From: Fratercula arctica
Taxonomy: Eukaryota; Chordata; Aves; Charadriiformes; Alcidae
Direction of reading: 5' to 3'
NCBI GenBank assembly: GCA_947846985.1
Contig: CANTUZ010000002.1
Span: 154,623,889 to 154,687,888, forward strand
Length of the DNA stretch: 64,000 nt
Shown: in pieces, positions 45,581-57,865 of the stretch
How positions within the stretch are numbered: the first letter of the stretch is position 1
How the letters are laid out: each line of letters starts with the position of its first letter
Made by a program: the position numbers and the translations under genes
The notes under the pieces: generated by a model
The model's database searches: none
What the model saw: the letters and a program-made list of their open reading frames with translations, nothing else
Told to the model about the DNA's origin: nothing

Positions 45581-48500
45581 GTTTCTGGAGTTACAGCTAT
45601 CACTAGCCTAACTTTGCTTGATTCTCGAGTGCCATGCTATGATGCTTGAAATGCCCGATGCTCTATTTATAAGTCCCCACAACCAGTGGAAATCGACAGC
45701 AGTGTCTCACAAGCTCTGGTCTCCAGCAGCTCAGGGAACTGTGCAGTAAGAAGTTTGAGCGGACATTTCGTGCATTTCCTAACGAGCTACTGCCTGAGTG
45801 CACAGTCATTAACATCACTCTGGCACTCACCAGCTGCTACTTTGAACAGCCCCTGAATGAAAGGGTCAGCTGCACATGATCAAGTCAGCTGAGTCAGTGA
45901 TCCTTCATCTACCCTCCCATTAAAATGTAACTCTGATGCACATCCTCTGACTGAGCGCAGAGCCCACCCTGAACAGGTGCTGGGTGGCTCAGCCAGATAA
46001 GCTCCTCTTGGAACGAGCATAGAGATGTGCCTGTGAATCCAGATACTTGGAACGTGTCGGAATAAATACACGTTTTCACAGGGCTGGGGGTGTGCATGTG
46101 TATGCAGCGTACATCAATCCTTTATAGACTAGAAACAGTCCAATGCAACTAGAAAGAAATATGGAAAAGTAACTTTTCAAAATATGTCCTGCATGGCTGA
46201 GTTATGGTCCATCCTACAACGGCTAGTCTTGGCATTTCATTCTTTCCATTGCAACAGGAACTAAAAGCTGAAGATTGCAATGGAGGAACAGAGTGTGCTA
46301 ACAATGCTCTCACCGATAGGCAGCCTTTTACTCCAATGTCTGCTTTATGCCCTCAAGAGTCTGTGTAATGCGCATCTCTGAAAGTGAGCTGGGAGTACCT
46401 TCTGCGTCAAGACGTACTGTATGTATTACGAGATACACGTAGCTATCTATGCCTATTAAATGAAAGCATAATAGAACACACAATTCATACCACCTCCAAT
46501 AAATCCAAAGGATGGGTTTTACCATTCCTTAAGCTCCTTAAATAACAAAACATCAAGAGATATTTTTATTTTTAAAATTTTGTACAAAAGAAATGTACAA
46601 AATCTCATAGTCCCTGCAGGGATGGGTTTTATCCAACAAGGCACAAGGACTATTTAAACATCAAGTGTATGGATTCTGTGACAGTCCTGTGACAGAAAGG
46701 CTCAGACTAGGGATGCAAAGCCTACTCTGTGGATGGGTTGTGCTCTCCTATATAAATACAGAGCTGTACCTCCCCACATTTTCTACTGTACTATCATCAT
46801 CAAATTCTATGAGTCTATGAATATCATCATCTTCCCACCCAAGTTTTCATCTTCCATTGCTTTCCCTCTGCTTCTGTTGACAACTGGAAGTTTTGCATGT
46901 GTGGTTTAAGCTAAGCTGTTGTACCTTGTGTTTAAATGGAGAAGGAAGGAGCACACCATCACTGTTTGTTTCCACAAACGTGAGACATTTCGTTGTTTTA
47001 TTCTGAACCCATCAGGGAGACAGAGAGATGCCATCATGACTTTAAGACATTGTTGTGCTCCTCCTTCCTGGGACCTCCTGGGGGCAGTTACAAATTAACT
47101 GGCCTTTCTAAGAACAGTCTAGCCAAGCATCATTGCAGTATTCTACCAAAATGGGGCCATCACTCCCCCATCCTACCCTTTACTGAGTTTTTGAAGACAT
47201 CCTAATGAAGACAGTCTCATTTTTATTTTCTGTAGCATGTACACTAAGATAATCTTCCCTCTAGCAGATAGAGATGTCAGGAAATGCCTTATACCACTTT
47301 CAGATAACATAAATAAGATGAAACAGGATGGACCAAGAAGCAAGAGGCTTTATCCTTTGTCTTTCGCCCTTCATTAGTTAAGACTGGACTTTCTGATCTA
47401 TCTCTGTGATATGACTCACCAGAAATATGCATCCAGGCTATGTGCCAGTTAAAAGAATAGCTTAAAATGCAGTGGATACAAAATTTAGCCTGGTACATGA
47501 TCTAGAAATGAGTCAGTCTTATGCTTGGTAATCTGGGAAGTAAGTAGGAACATAGGTTTCTCAGAAGATAGAAGGAGATGAAGAGGGAAGCAAGATGAAA
47601 TTTTGAAAATGAGGCAGAAAACTGAAAAAGAAAGGCCTGGAAAAAAAATGTTGTGAGAAGAAAGTGGTATGGAGTTGAAAAGGACCAAAGGAAGGGGGAA
47701 AAGCAACTGAGGGTCAGGTCAGAGTCTGGGGAGAAGTGGAAGATTAAGGATAAGTGAAGCACACTGACTCTGGCCCAATTTCTTTGTCCTTTTGTTTGGC
47801 CTTTGGGAAGGCACAACCAGGGCTTTGGGGTCTAGTGTATTTGCCTTCCTTTCTTCCCCTGTGCACTCCTTAAAATCTATTGATGTGTGCAATTTGCAAC
47901 TGTGATGTCATGTAAAAGCAATGTGTATGGTAGGAAGTGTTTGCAAAGTTAGGCCTCTATAATAGCAAGGCCTTCAGAGCCTGGACTAGCTTCTCAGCTG
48001 GTATAAACTGAGAGAGCTTCATTGAATCCCCATACTCTTTAGTCTTGAATTAAGTACCAAGCATGTTAGTGACTGAATAAAGGCAGGAGAATCTCCTTTT
48101 TAACTCCTGGAGGCCCTACCTGGGTCCTTGAGCTCAAACTTTTTGTCTCTTTAGAAATCTAAACCATGTTTGTTCCATTCTCACATCCACTGGAATTTGC
48201 AACATATCTGCTTTGTAGTCTGGACAAAGCACGAAGATTTCCCCAAACACAGTGTGAATCAAACCACACAGGAATGTTTGTAAAGAACATCTTGGACTCT
48301 TTGAAAACATATTCAGTTCTCAGAAGCGCTAATGCATTCCACATTTGGTCATTAAACACTAATTGGTAACATGCTGTGGATGGGTTCACTCTCTGACCAG
48401 TCAGTATTTCCTAGGTCACAGCACTGCAAGACCTCTGTGCCCTCATGTGACCTGCCCTTTTGAACTTTTAATCCTTCAACTCATCCGAAAGCATTAATAG

Positions 48501-51500
48501 TTCAGGCTACTTTGGAAACCACAGGCATATTTTTCCCTGTCTGTTTCAAAGTTTGCATGGTCTCCCCTCCACCTCCCGTTCCTGCCCCCTCCTCGCTGAT
48601 GATGCAGGATGTCTTCTGGGGGCCTAATTGAAGGCTTCAAAGTGTCTGATAGTTTATTATGAAACTATTGTCCTTGGTAAATGTCACAGGACTCATGTTT
48701 TATTATATTTATAACCTTTTTTCCATTAGTCTGCCATTTCCCTGAGAAATTATGACCCTGGCTCTATCAGTTTAACCAAGCTGGTTTTATATATAGCAAA
48801 CGTGTGCATGTGCAAAAAAAAAGGAGAGAAGGGGGGAAGCCATCAAATAGCTTTCTATTAAAACCGTGCTTGTTCTGGCCCCTCCTAGAGTATGGTAAGC
48901 AATTTAATGGCTGCGATAAGGGAAGAAAACGGGGAACAAATTATGCCAAACATTAAAGTCTCAGGTGGCGTCTCTGACTCCAGTGGACATAGGGCAATAG
49001 ATCCTGCTTCCTGTCAGGTTTATCATTTAAAATATATTTCACCTGATATTTCTTATCAGAAACATGTTTAGGATTGTCCCCTCTTCCTGCTTGTTCCCTC
49101 ACCCTCACTCCCTTTGAGTTTTCTCACCCTCTATTTTGGACAAATTTAAGCCATTTTGCTTAGCTGTATAAAATCCCCTGTGGTCTAAGTCTCAGGGTAG
49201 ACTGTATCTCACCCCTCACAGCAGCTCAGAGGATGACATTGACTGGATCTCTGCAGGAATTTGGGAGAAAAATAATCTGAGCACACTGAGTGCAGGACTC
49301 CAGGCTGGGAAGGATTACAAGGTGCTTTGCAAGCAGTAATACCTGGATCATTTCTAAGAGCTCCCCCAGAAGGAACTAAAAAACATCAAGCCTGTTATCA
49401 GCAGCTGTATATCTGAAATACTGAGGTCTGCACCTCACCTGGGGGGTGTGGGGGGCTGTGGGCTGGGCAGTGGCTAGTGCTTTCATTCAAGGAGGGACCC
49501 AGAGTCCTTCTAAATGAACCAGTGCCAGAAAATTTTCCCAGGCACAGGAATGTGACTGTCTATACACTTACATTGTTAGACCAGTGCTGGGCACATTAAT
49601 TTATTAATGTAGACTTAGCCAGAATAGCTGAGCTCTCTATGTATGATCTTAAGGAGCAGGTTGATCTCTCATTTAAGAAAAGAACACACGTAACTGACGT
49701 TGGTCTTGCTTGCCTCCCACTGGGACTGGGTGAGGTCAAATTCATTAAAGTATGTCTTTGAGAAGGAAAATGTTATAAAAAACAATGTTTGGGCTTTTTT
49801 TAGGAACATTTAAAAAAAAAAAAAAAGTTTGGAGTTGTTTCCATGCTGCAGGATTTGAAATGGTTCCATTTTTCATTCCCTTAGCCAACCTCTTAAACAA
49901 ACAAAGCAGTTCTCACTGTGGGCATTGAAAGAGCTCTCCAACTGCCTGCCTTCCTGACTCAGGCATGTGGGGGCAGAAGAACAAACAAAAAAATGCAGAA
50001 TTATTTTAGGATAAAAAGAACTTCTCCAGAAGACTATGTCTCTATAAGAAATTTCACTTTTGAAAGGAAAAAGAAAAAAAAAAAAAAGACATTTTTGAAA
50101 GAGAACATTTGCTTTTTAATTGCAATCTGGTCAGCAGTATTTATTTATTGAGATCACTGAAACTGATCTTTTGCTTTTGTTTTTTACTGCCTCTCCTGCA
50201 AAACACCCCTGTATATCGCATATATGTATTATCTTTTCCTCCAGATCAGCAAGGACGGGATCTAGCCCGTCCTTCAAGGATTCTGTCCTCTTGCCTTCGT
50301 CCCTCCCACATGTCACTGACAGCATGTTAAGCCATTAGAGTCATGTTCTTGGCAACATCCCCACTTTTCAGTGCTTCATTCCTAATTCCCACGTAAGAGC
50401 TGACAGACTTTGGTGACCTTTTGCATCAACACTTGTTTACTAAAATTAGATTTTTTCTTTCTTCCTGGCATATAACCAGACAGATTATACTCCTCAACCT
50501 GTCATCCATGTAGGGCAAGCAGATCCAGAAATTGATGATGCAGAGGAATAAACTTCTTCATGAAGAGTAAAAGGAGCTCAGGGGGGAAAAAAGGAAAAAT
50601 GAATTATGTTCTAGCAGTTTGTATGGATCTATCTATAGTGTGTGTACACATGTACATAGGATATTAAGTGATGGTGTCAGCCACAAAAGGTTGGGAGGTT
50701 AGATTCAGGTCAGATAAGCATCTAGCTACATAGATGTGTCTTGAAACTTCATTTGAATTTAAGATTCATAGAAATCATTGGTAAAAATCCAATGGAATTG
50801 AACAGTGCAGGGCTACTGCACATCTTTAGCTGTCTGGAGACAATGCTTGGAGTATCTGAATTTCCTCATGATATTTCCATGACTTCTTGTTGACTGAAAG
50901 TGAAAATTAAAAGGATGACTAGGAAAGGAAAAGAAAACCTTCAATGTGATATTTTGAAGAATAAGTCTGCTCTGAAGGAAAAAGCTGCTTAAGATTTGAC
51001 CATTATTAAGCCCAGAGAAATAAACTGCAAGGGGTACTTTCATCCTAACCCGAGAATGATATTACACCTAGACTTACATTAAGAATAATGGTCCCATGAT
51101 GCTTACCATTGTATTAGCACATACAAAGCAAGCACTCTTCTACAAACTTCACAGTCTGGCTCATTCTGAGATCTAAGAGGGTGATAAGAAACTAGCAGAA
51201 GACAGTGAGAAGATTAACAGGAAGTTTTGGTAATCTGGGACTAGATATACACAGAGACTTTTGGTTTTTTTTTTCCTGAGCAATGAAACATTTAGTTGAA
51301 GGTACCTAGGTTACTAATCTTTTTTGAGTCGAGAAGTCATTCAGCTTCCATTGGAGCTCATACTCTGTAGGAACTGCTGGGTCTCTCTTTTCTCAGTGCA
51401 CGTGTCTGACATGAAATTTGATGCTGTACGTTGCTGTGCTTAATGAGTGACTGGTGTGTCAATGCTTCAGCATCTGCACTGCTATGAACTCCAGAGGAGC

Positions 51501-54354
51501 CATTCCCAATAGCGGCTGTTCCACGTGACTCTTCCTTTAGGTTACCCATTCTGAGAGCTAATTGAAAGTGTGTGTTAACTACATCCCTCCAAGCTGGACT
51601 ACACAAAACCTTTGAATGCTTACATAAAATTATCTTCAAGATCAGCTTGCATATCTTAAAGGAAACAATCAGACTGTATTTTTGCTGGCTATTGACCAGT
51701 AGAGATGATGGGTTGATAACACCAACACTCTTACTTTGACAGTCTAGGTCATGCATGCATCTGAAATACAGTGTCTGAAGATGCGTGCAGAGGGAAAGGA
51801 GGGACCGTGCAGTCCTTCCAGCAGGGCAGTGAGTCTGATTCTGCCATGACGTACAAGCAGTACGGTACCACTATCCTCTCCAGCAGGTGATACATCAGGG
51901 TAGAATGTTGCTCGTGTGACTGCTTCGTTTGGTCAAACGACCCACGTATTTTCCTATGTGATGCTGGGGAAAGCGGAGTGTAGACCATCAAAGCCTGAAG
52001 TTTTCAGTCTCTTCATGTGGTTACATTCACATTTGTGACACTGCAAATGACGTAAAGTCAGAGGAAAAGGCTGCTTTTTCAGCAAGATGCAAACACAGAG
52101 ATATTATCCGTCCACTGATTTTAATCTCCCTTCACAAATACTCATGTATAACTAGATACAAGCCCCTGAAGTCATCCCTTCATCTCTACCCCTGCTATAA
52201 CCCTTCTGAACAATGGAGTGGGAACATCATTGCCACATATTCAGCTGGGACAAGGAAGGTTTCGTGTTCCTTAAACTGACTTGCTGCAGCATGTTTATAC
52301 TTGGAGACACAATTTCAGAGCCCCAAAAATCCAGATGTCAGCTTACACTATGTTAAAATACAGAAGTAAAAACTGTAACACCTAACTGGGGAAGAAGGAA
52401 GGATTCTGATCTTATCCTGCCAAACTAAAATGAAAAGTATATCAGCAGTAGACTATCTTGACATTCTCATTCTAGAAAAAATGCTGAAGCAGTTTTTAAA
52501 TGAAGAAATTTCTTTTTTGGCAAAAAGTGTTTTTTCCTCCTATAGTATATTTTTATTGGAATTGCTCTACTTCCTTAATTATAAAAACAATCAGGCCACT
52601 GACACCAAAATATTTAAGTCAGATAAAAGACTGAAACAATTCTTTAGGGTTAGTTGGATGATGTTCTTCATGTTTCTTCACCTCCTTGTCCTTTTATATG
52701 TGGTCCTTAGGCATATTATATGTCCCATGATGGACCTTCTTGCCTACTTAGTCACAAAGACCGTCTCCATTGCATTCTTTCCACTCTTTAACAAGAAGAT
52801 CATGGTTCGTTAGAGTGCAGGCCATTGGCCAGGAGGGTTAAATTACTAGGGGAAGTATTCCAGGTTCTACAAGAAACAATAGCACTCTCAGTCAGAATAT
52901 TTCAGTTTTTACTTCTTTGCTGAAAATGTGAGCTCTCCTGAGAAAACACCGGTATGTTTTATTTTCTTTGAAACTGCCTTGCATACTCCTTCTACTACCT
53001 CTCCCCTTTCCGCAGGTGAGAGACTGATTGTTCTCTGGATTTCTGCATGCTGTCATTGTTTTCTTTTTTTCATTTTAACTGAAAATTTCCAGAGAGTGAT
53101 AGCACGGAGACAACACTGATGATTCATTTTCTTACCATCTCTAGTCAGCAGAGCTGTGGCTGTCACAGCTATTTTCCCTTTTGCTTTCTCATGAGGGTCC
53201 CTTGCATGTATCACTGGAAGGTGTGAGTTTTATAAAAATTCAGTTTTATTGCTTATCCATGATCAACAAAATCAACTGGATCCTCTCTGTTGGTTTCAAT
53301 ACACTTTTGGGGGCTGCCTTCATAAAGCTAGTCTTTATAATGAGCAGAATAGGTGATGAGGAAAAGTGTTTCCTCATTCTAGTAAATCAGCAACTTCTAC
53401 ACTAGGTTGAGAATTCCCGTTTTGTTACATCAGTATGTAAGTGCAAGCAACTCCTAACTTGCTCTCTCTGCCTGTACCCACTCCCTCTCCTCACCCAGAA
53501 ACTTTGCTGTTTTCTGGCATTCTGCTTTGACAGCTCTGGCTCCAAACAAGGGCTGTCCTCAGTCCTAACACAAGGGTGGTCCCTTGCATAAAAACGCATG
53601 CAAATATGCACTGATCTCAGAGTTACCTTCGGAAAACCAAACATCATTAATTCACCATTCACCATGTTTCATCTTTTTTTTTTTTTTTTTTTTAATTACT
53701 AAATATTGAATGCTTTTCAATCACGTGCTTCACACAGATTCCTCCATGCTTTTTCACTTCAACATCATTCCTTCAGTTAGTGCTGTGTTTTTAAGTCTTA
53801 ATATTTCACGTGTATAATTATTATTCTTAATCATGGTGTTATTCTCACTTTTCTGTCATTTACCTGTGAAGGGCAGATGGACTGTGTATGATGCTTATCA
53901 TGGATCTAAATGAAAGAAACCTGGAAACTATAGCTGCTCTGGAACCCATAATGAGATGTCACCATCTTGTCATCTGCCTCCAGAGAGTCTTGTCAATGCT
54001 GGATCTGAACAGTCTTGCAGTAATAAAACAAAGTTACACTCAAGGTCAGAAGTTTTGAATTTCCTGCGTTGCACTTTTTTCTTCGGTGTGAATGTGTAAG
54101 GTGGGGAAGAGAGAGGTGCTTTGGTTGTGGTTCAGTTTTGTCATTGGCTGAGAAGGAAAGAAATCCTCAGAAATGTAACCAAAAAAGCAGTAATTCTCTG
54201 TGCCTGAAGTGTTTTGCAAGCTTTTAATTTAGTTTTTCATGTCTCGGCTGCCTATCTCAAGACTGGATATGCTTTGTATTCAGTTTTTCAGGATGGTTTC
54301 TAGGTAGGGCCTTGCAAGACTTGAGCTCAGGGGTGGTTTCAGCACAGGTTTCCT
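45581..54354. other. Long single-copy stretch
   Basis: About 8.8 kb without a recognisable gene or CR1. Contents worth noting are an ordered AT-rich block at 48590-49050, a G-quadruplex-type run at 49441-49467, A-runs near 49811-49825 and 50076-50089, and a T-run at about 53671-53692. Open frames of 127-132 codons (52430-52813 plus, 51358-51756 minus) have no similarity I recognise. Confidence 0.45.
49441..49467 (+). other. Potential G-quadruplex motif
   Basis: Four G tracts of 6, 6, 3 and 3 bases with loops TGT, CTGT and CT. This fits the usual G3+N1-7 rule on the plus strand. Whether it folds or does anything cannot be told from sequence. Confidence 0.7.
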
Positions 54355-54440
54355 GTGAGACTTTGTACAAGATGCTTAGGCCCGGTCCTCTGTGGTATTT
54401 AATTTTCTATCTGTCTCCTGCTGAAAGAAGCATGAACTAA
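54355..54440 (+). repeat. Possible MIR-like relic
   Basis: GAGACTTTGTACAAGATGCT followed by CTCTGTGG and AATTTTCTATCTGTCTCC loosely tracks the MIR core from 'gtgaccttgggcaagtcact' to 'ccccatctgta'. Weak and possibly coincidental. Confidence 0.3.
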
Positions 54441-54727
54441 GCACTAAACATCTTTACCTTGTTTTTTCTGCTTAGAAAACAGGTATAATTTTTCACCACT
54501 ACTTAGAAAAATGTAAATATTAATGATCAGCTTTTAACACTGTCAGAAAAAATCCATTATTATGTGATTGGCTGTCAGCAACAGTACTGCCTGTTTTCAC
54601 TGCATGTGCCCAGGATGACCAGACTGACGACCAGACCTATGACCTTCACTTACAAAAAGGAGTTTTCCAGTGACTGGTGAAGGCAGGTGAATGATGGCTC
54701 TGGCAGAGCAGAGGAAAATGTGAATGT

Positions 54728-54790
54728 TGCATGGGGAAACTGAGGCACTGAAAACTTATGGGATGAAGCAACAGTACCATGAAGACATTT
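54728..54790 (-). repeat. MIR-like relic (core segment)
   Basis: ATGGGGAAACTGAGGCACTG (54732-54751) is the reverse complement of the conserved MIR core 'cagtgcctcagtttccccat'. It is followed by a weaker match. Short but nearly exact over 20 bp. Confidence 0.5.
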
Positions 54791-57402
54791 TCTATTGAGT
54801 TGTTTCTTAGATACATTTTGATACAAGATTATCTTGTAATCTTCTGAAGGGCCAAGAGAGATGGTATACTTTTTGTTCTTTCCTCTATATCTCTGTATTT
54901 TCAACATAAAAGAAAATATTACAGTAGGAAGCAGTTATTTTCTTTTCAATGAATCTTACCAGTTTTTGGTAAACAAAGAAATATATATTGAGGTATCTTT
55001 TTTTTTTTACAACATTTTTTGGGTTTTTTTGTTTTGGTTTGGTTTTTTGTTTGTTTTTTTTTGTTTTCAATTTATAAGACTACAATTTAAGCTCACAGTG
55101 ACCATTGTTGGTTTTAAAAGTACCTTTTCATTCAAGTTTTCAGTGATGGACTTTGGTGGATTAAAAATTTTGCTTTCAGGAAAACAGCAGTGTTGTTGGT
55201 ACAAAAATGGTTAAAACATTTACTTGAGCTAGGGTTTTTTTATGCTATTACCTTCAATATTATTCATAAAATGAAATCCTAAACTGTTTTGTGTACACAT
55301 ACAAGTGAGTTATAGGCAGCCTGAGCTCTGGTCTATCCAGGTATCCAAATATGACATTTCAAATGATGACCTGTAGAGCAGCCAGTACCGGGGAAAACAC
55401 GATCAACTTCACAAACATCTGGTGGTCTTAAAATGCAAAGCAAAGCAGAGTTGGAGATATTTAAAAAGGATCACAAATCAAGCATAAAGTGAAGTCTGTA
55501 TGGAGAACCTCTCCTAAGTGTTATGAGAAAAAGGGGCTACAAGGCTCTGTTCAGGCTGAAAGCAGCTGTATTGCCTTAGAACAAGTAAACAGGGTTACAA
55601 TAGCAAACCTAAGGCTGGCCTTTTATGTAATAATGAAAAAGCTCATAACTTCCTTCAGAAACCTTCAGTTTCCCCCACTACAGGTGGGAAACAATACATT
55701 ATCTTTCCCTTGACGCAGCATTTGAAGATGGATGCAGAACAGGCCCTAAGAGTCTCCTATTGTCAGGAAAAAGAGGTGAGGAACCCTGCCAGAGCTCCCA
55801 CTGTGGTCATCAGCAGACAAAGATGTCCTCCTAGGCAAATGACCTGGCTGAGAAAGGTTTACCCTCTCAGTTTTCTCTGTGTTCAGTAGAATTGGAGCTA
55901 AGCAATGGGAGCTACGGTGATTACAAAACACTTTCCTTGAAAATGTCTTTTGATCTGTGACCTCCAAATTGCATCAACCTTCTTCCCTTCTGAGAAGAAG
56001 TTTCTCAGTTCTTAGAAACAGTCAGCGCTCTGTGGGGCTGCTTATGAACTTGTGCTCTTATGGAGGCATGAGCAGGAGGAACCAGAAATGTTCTCGTTAA
56101 AGGTCAGAAGTTTTCTGGGTTTTTGTTTTGCATGAGGGAGATCTGTATTGGTGATTTTTATTTCCTTCATCCTGCCCTATTTTTGTCTAGTCAGCTTGAG
56201 GAACAGATGTGGGCTTTCTTCCAACAGTGTGTAACATGATAAATATACATTCTGTGCTTTAATGCCTGGCGTGGTGTCCTCTGGAAATAGACTTGAACAA
56301 TGACAGCTATACTTGGCATTTGGAGGAATCAGCTGGGCTATCTAGGGATCATGAGGTCCGAGTAGAAAAGCTGCAAGCCCAGGAAAGGTTTTTTCCATCA
56401 GAGCTGACTCTTACTTTTTGCTGACATATCTGAAATCCTTTGTAAGGAATCCCTCTGTCTGTTACTAACAGTTATTAGAGAAAACCAGGGAATACTGTGG
56501 AGGGAGGCCTTGCAGATTAAGCATTCTTACACAGTTTTCTTGGAAGACGACTATTTCTGGGTGCCAAACGCACATTTATACCTTGGAGTCTTGCAGAACA
56601 ATAAAAAAAAAAAAAAAAGAGAAAAAAGTGAAGTTTTCTTTTAACTGAATTTATAGTGAGTTATACGTTTGGAGTTCAGATCACTCGGAAATGAGCTTGG
56701 CAGATGCTAGCTGTGACAATGGTGCTGAACTAGGGGAAATGATCTGGCCATACACCTACGAGGTGAATCATGCTGCATCACAGACTTATTTTTAATATGG
56801 AGAAGTAGTGTATCTCCAGCTTTTATATATCCCTCCAGCCTCTCACGTGGAGTTTTTGGACGCACTTCCCCCACCCACAAGTAGCTGGCTGCAGACTTGA
56901 CTGACATAACATAGGATGTAGCACCTGGCTATGCTACTATTTGTTGGATGCATTTCATGCTTATCTGGAAAAAATACTGCAAGTGACTCACTATTTCTAT
57001 TCTTCCTTTAAGAAATCAGACGTAATAAAAGTTCTTATGAAGGAATCTTTATAGTATCCTTATCCTGTGTTGACATCCAGACTCCCTTGTGCTTTATATG
57101 TAATTTCAGTGACTACTAACTTAGGAAATTTGGCACTTTCATCTCTAACTCATTGCTTCCTAAGCTGCATTAATTTAGGCTTCAGCATGTGTACAGAAGC
57201 AGCCCAGCTACCTAGCTGCTACTTAAGCATAGCTGAAATCCAAATAGGAAGTGGCATACCACCAAGGCATTTGACTGGCCGTGATGTAGTTGGCTTGAAC
57301 CCATCTTTGTCTACAGCAACATCCTGCTGGGTATATGCAGAGGCAGGACTTCATCCGTCTGTAGAAATGTACAACTACAATAGGAGGCATCCTCTGAGAC
57401 AC
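54791..57402. other. Single-copy DNA
   Basis: No gene recognised. It includes a T/G-rich low-complexity tract at about 55000-55067 and an A-run of about 16 near 56602-56617. Confidence 0.45.
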
Positions 57403-57865
57403 TGAGGTGCTGGAGCGCGTCCAGAGAAGGGCAATGAAGCTGGTGAGGGATCTGGAGAACAAGTCTTATGAGGAGCAGCTGATGGAACTGGGGTTGTTCA
57501 GCCTGGAGAAAAGGAGGCTGAGGGGAGACCTTATCGCTCTCTACAACTACCTGACAGGAGGGTATAGAGAGGTGGGGGTTGCTCTCTTCTCCCAAGATAC
57601 AAGCTATAGGACAAGAGGAAATGGCCTCAAGTTGCGCCAGGGGAGGTTTAGATTGAATATTAGGAAAAATTTTTACACTGAAAGGCTTGTCAAGCATTGG
57701 AACAGGCTGCCCAGGGAAGTGGTTGAGTCACCATCCCTGAAGGTATTTAAAAGATGGGTAGACGTAGTGCTTAGAGATATGGTTTAGTGATGGTTTTTGT
57801 CAGTGTTAGGCTGGTGGTTGGACTCGATCTGAAAGGTTCCTTCCAGCCTAGGCAATTCTATGATT
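57403..57865 (+). mobile_element. CR1 LINE, 5'-truncated, open ORF2 C-terminus
   Basis: It starts abruptly in ORF2 at [20 protein letters not shown] and stays open for 126 codons (57407-57787) through [40 protein letters not shown] and [20 protein letters not shown] to the natural stop. The 3' UTR follows with GGTGGTTGGACTCGATCTGA and a short tail ATTCTATGATT. The absence of stops indicates relative youth. It lacks endonuclease and RT catalytic motifs. It is the closest relative of the minus-strand copies at 10072-10341 and 31316-31700. Confidence 0.95.

Noticed and set aside
46785..46835. ATTCTATGAGTCTATGAA string as another CR1 tail
   Set aside because: Only the tail-like string is present, and the bases to its left do not convincingly match a CR1 3' UTR.
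51358..51756. 132-codon minus-strand open frame
   Set aside because: No similarity recognised. Length is compatible with chance.
52430..52813. 127-codon frame with hydrophobic segments suggesting a membrane protein
   Set aside because: T-rich DNA gives Phe/Leu/Ile-rich translations by itself. No family resemblance and no exon signals.
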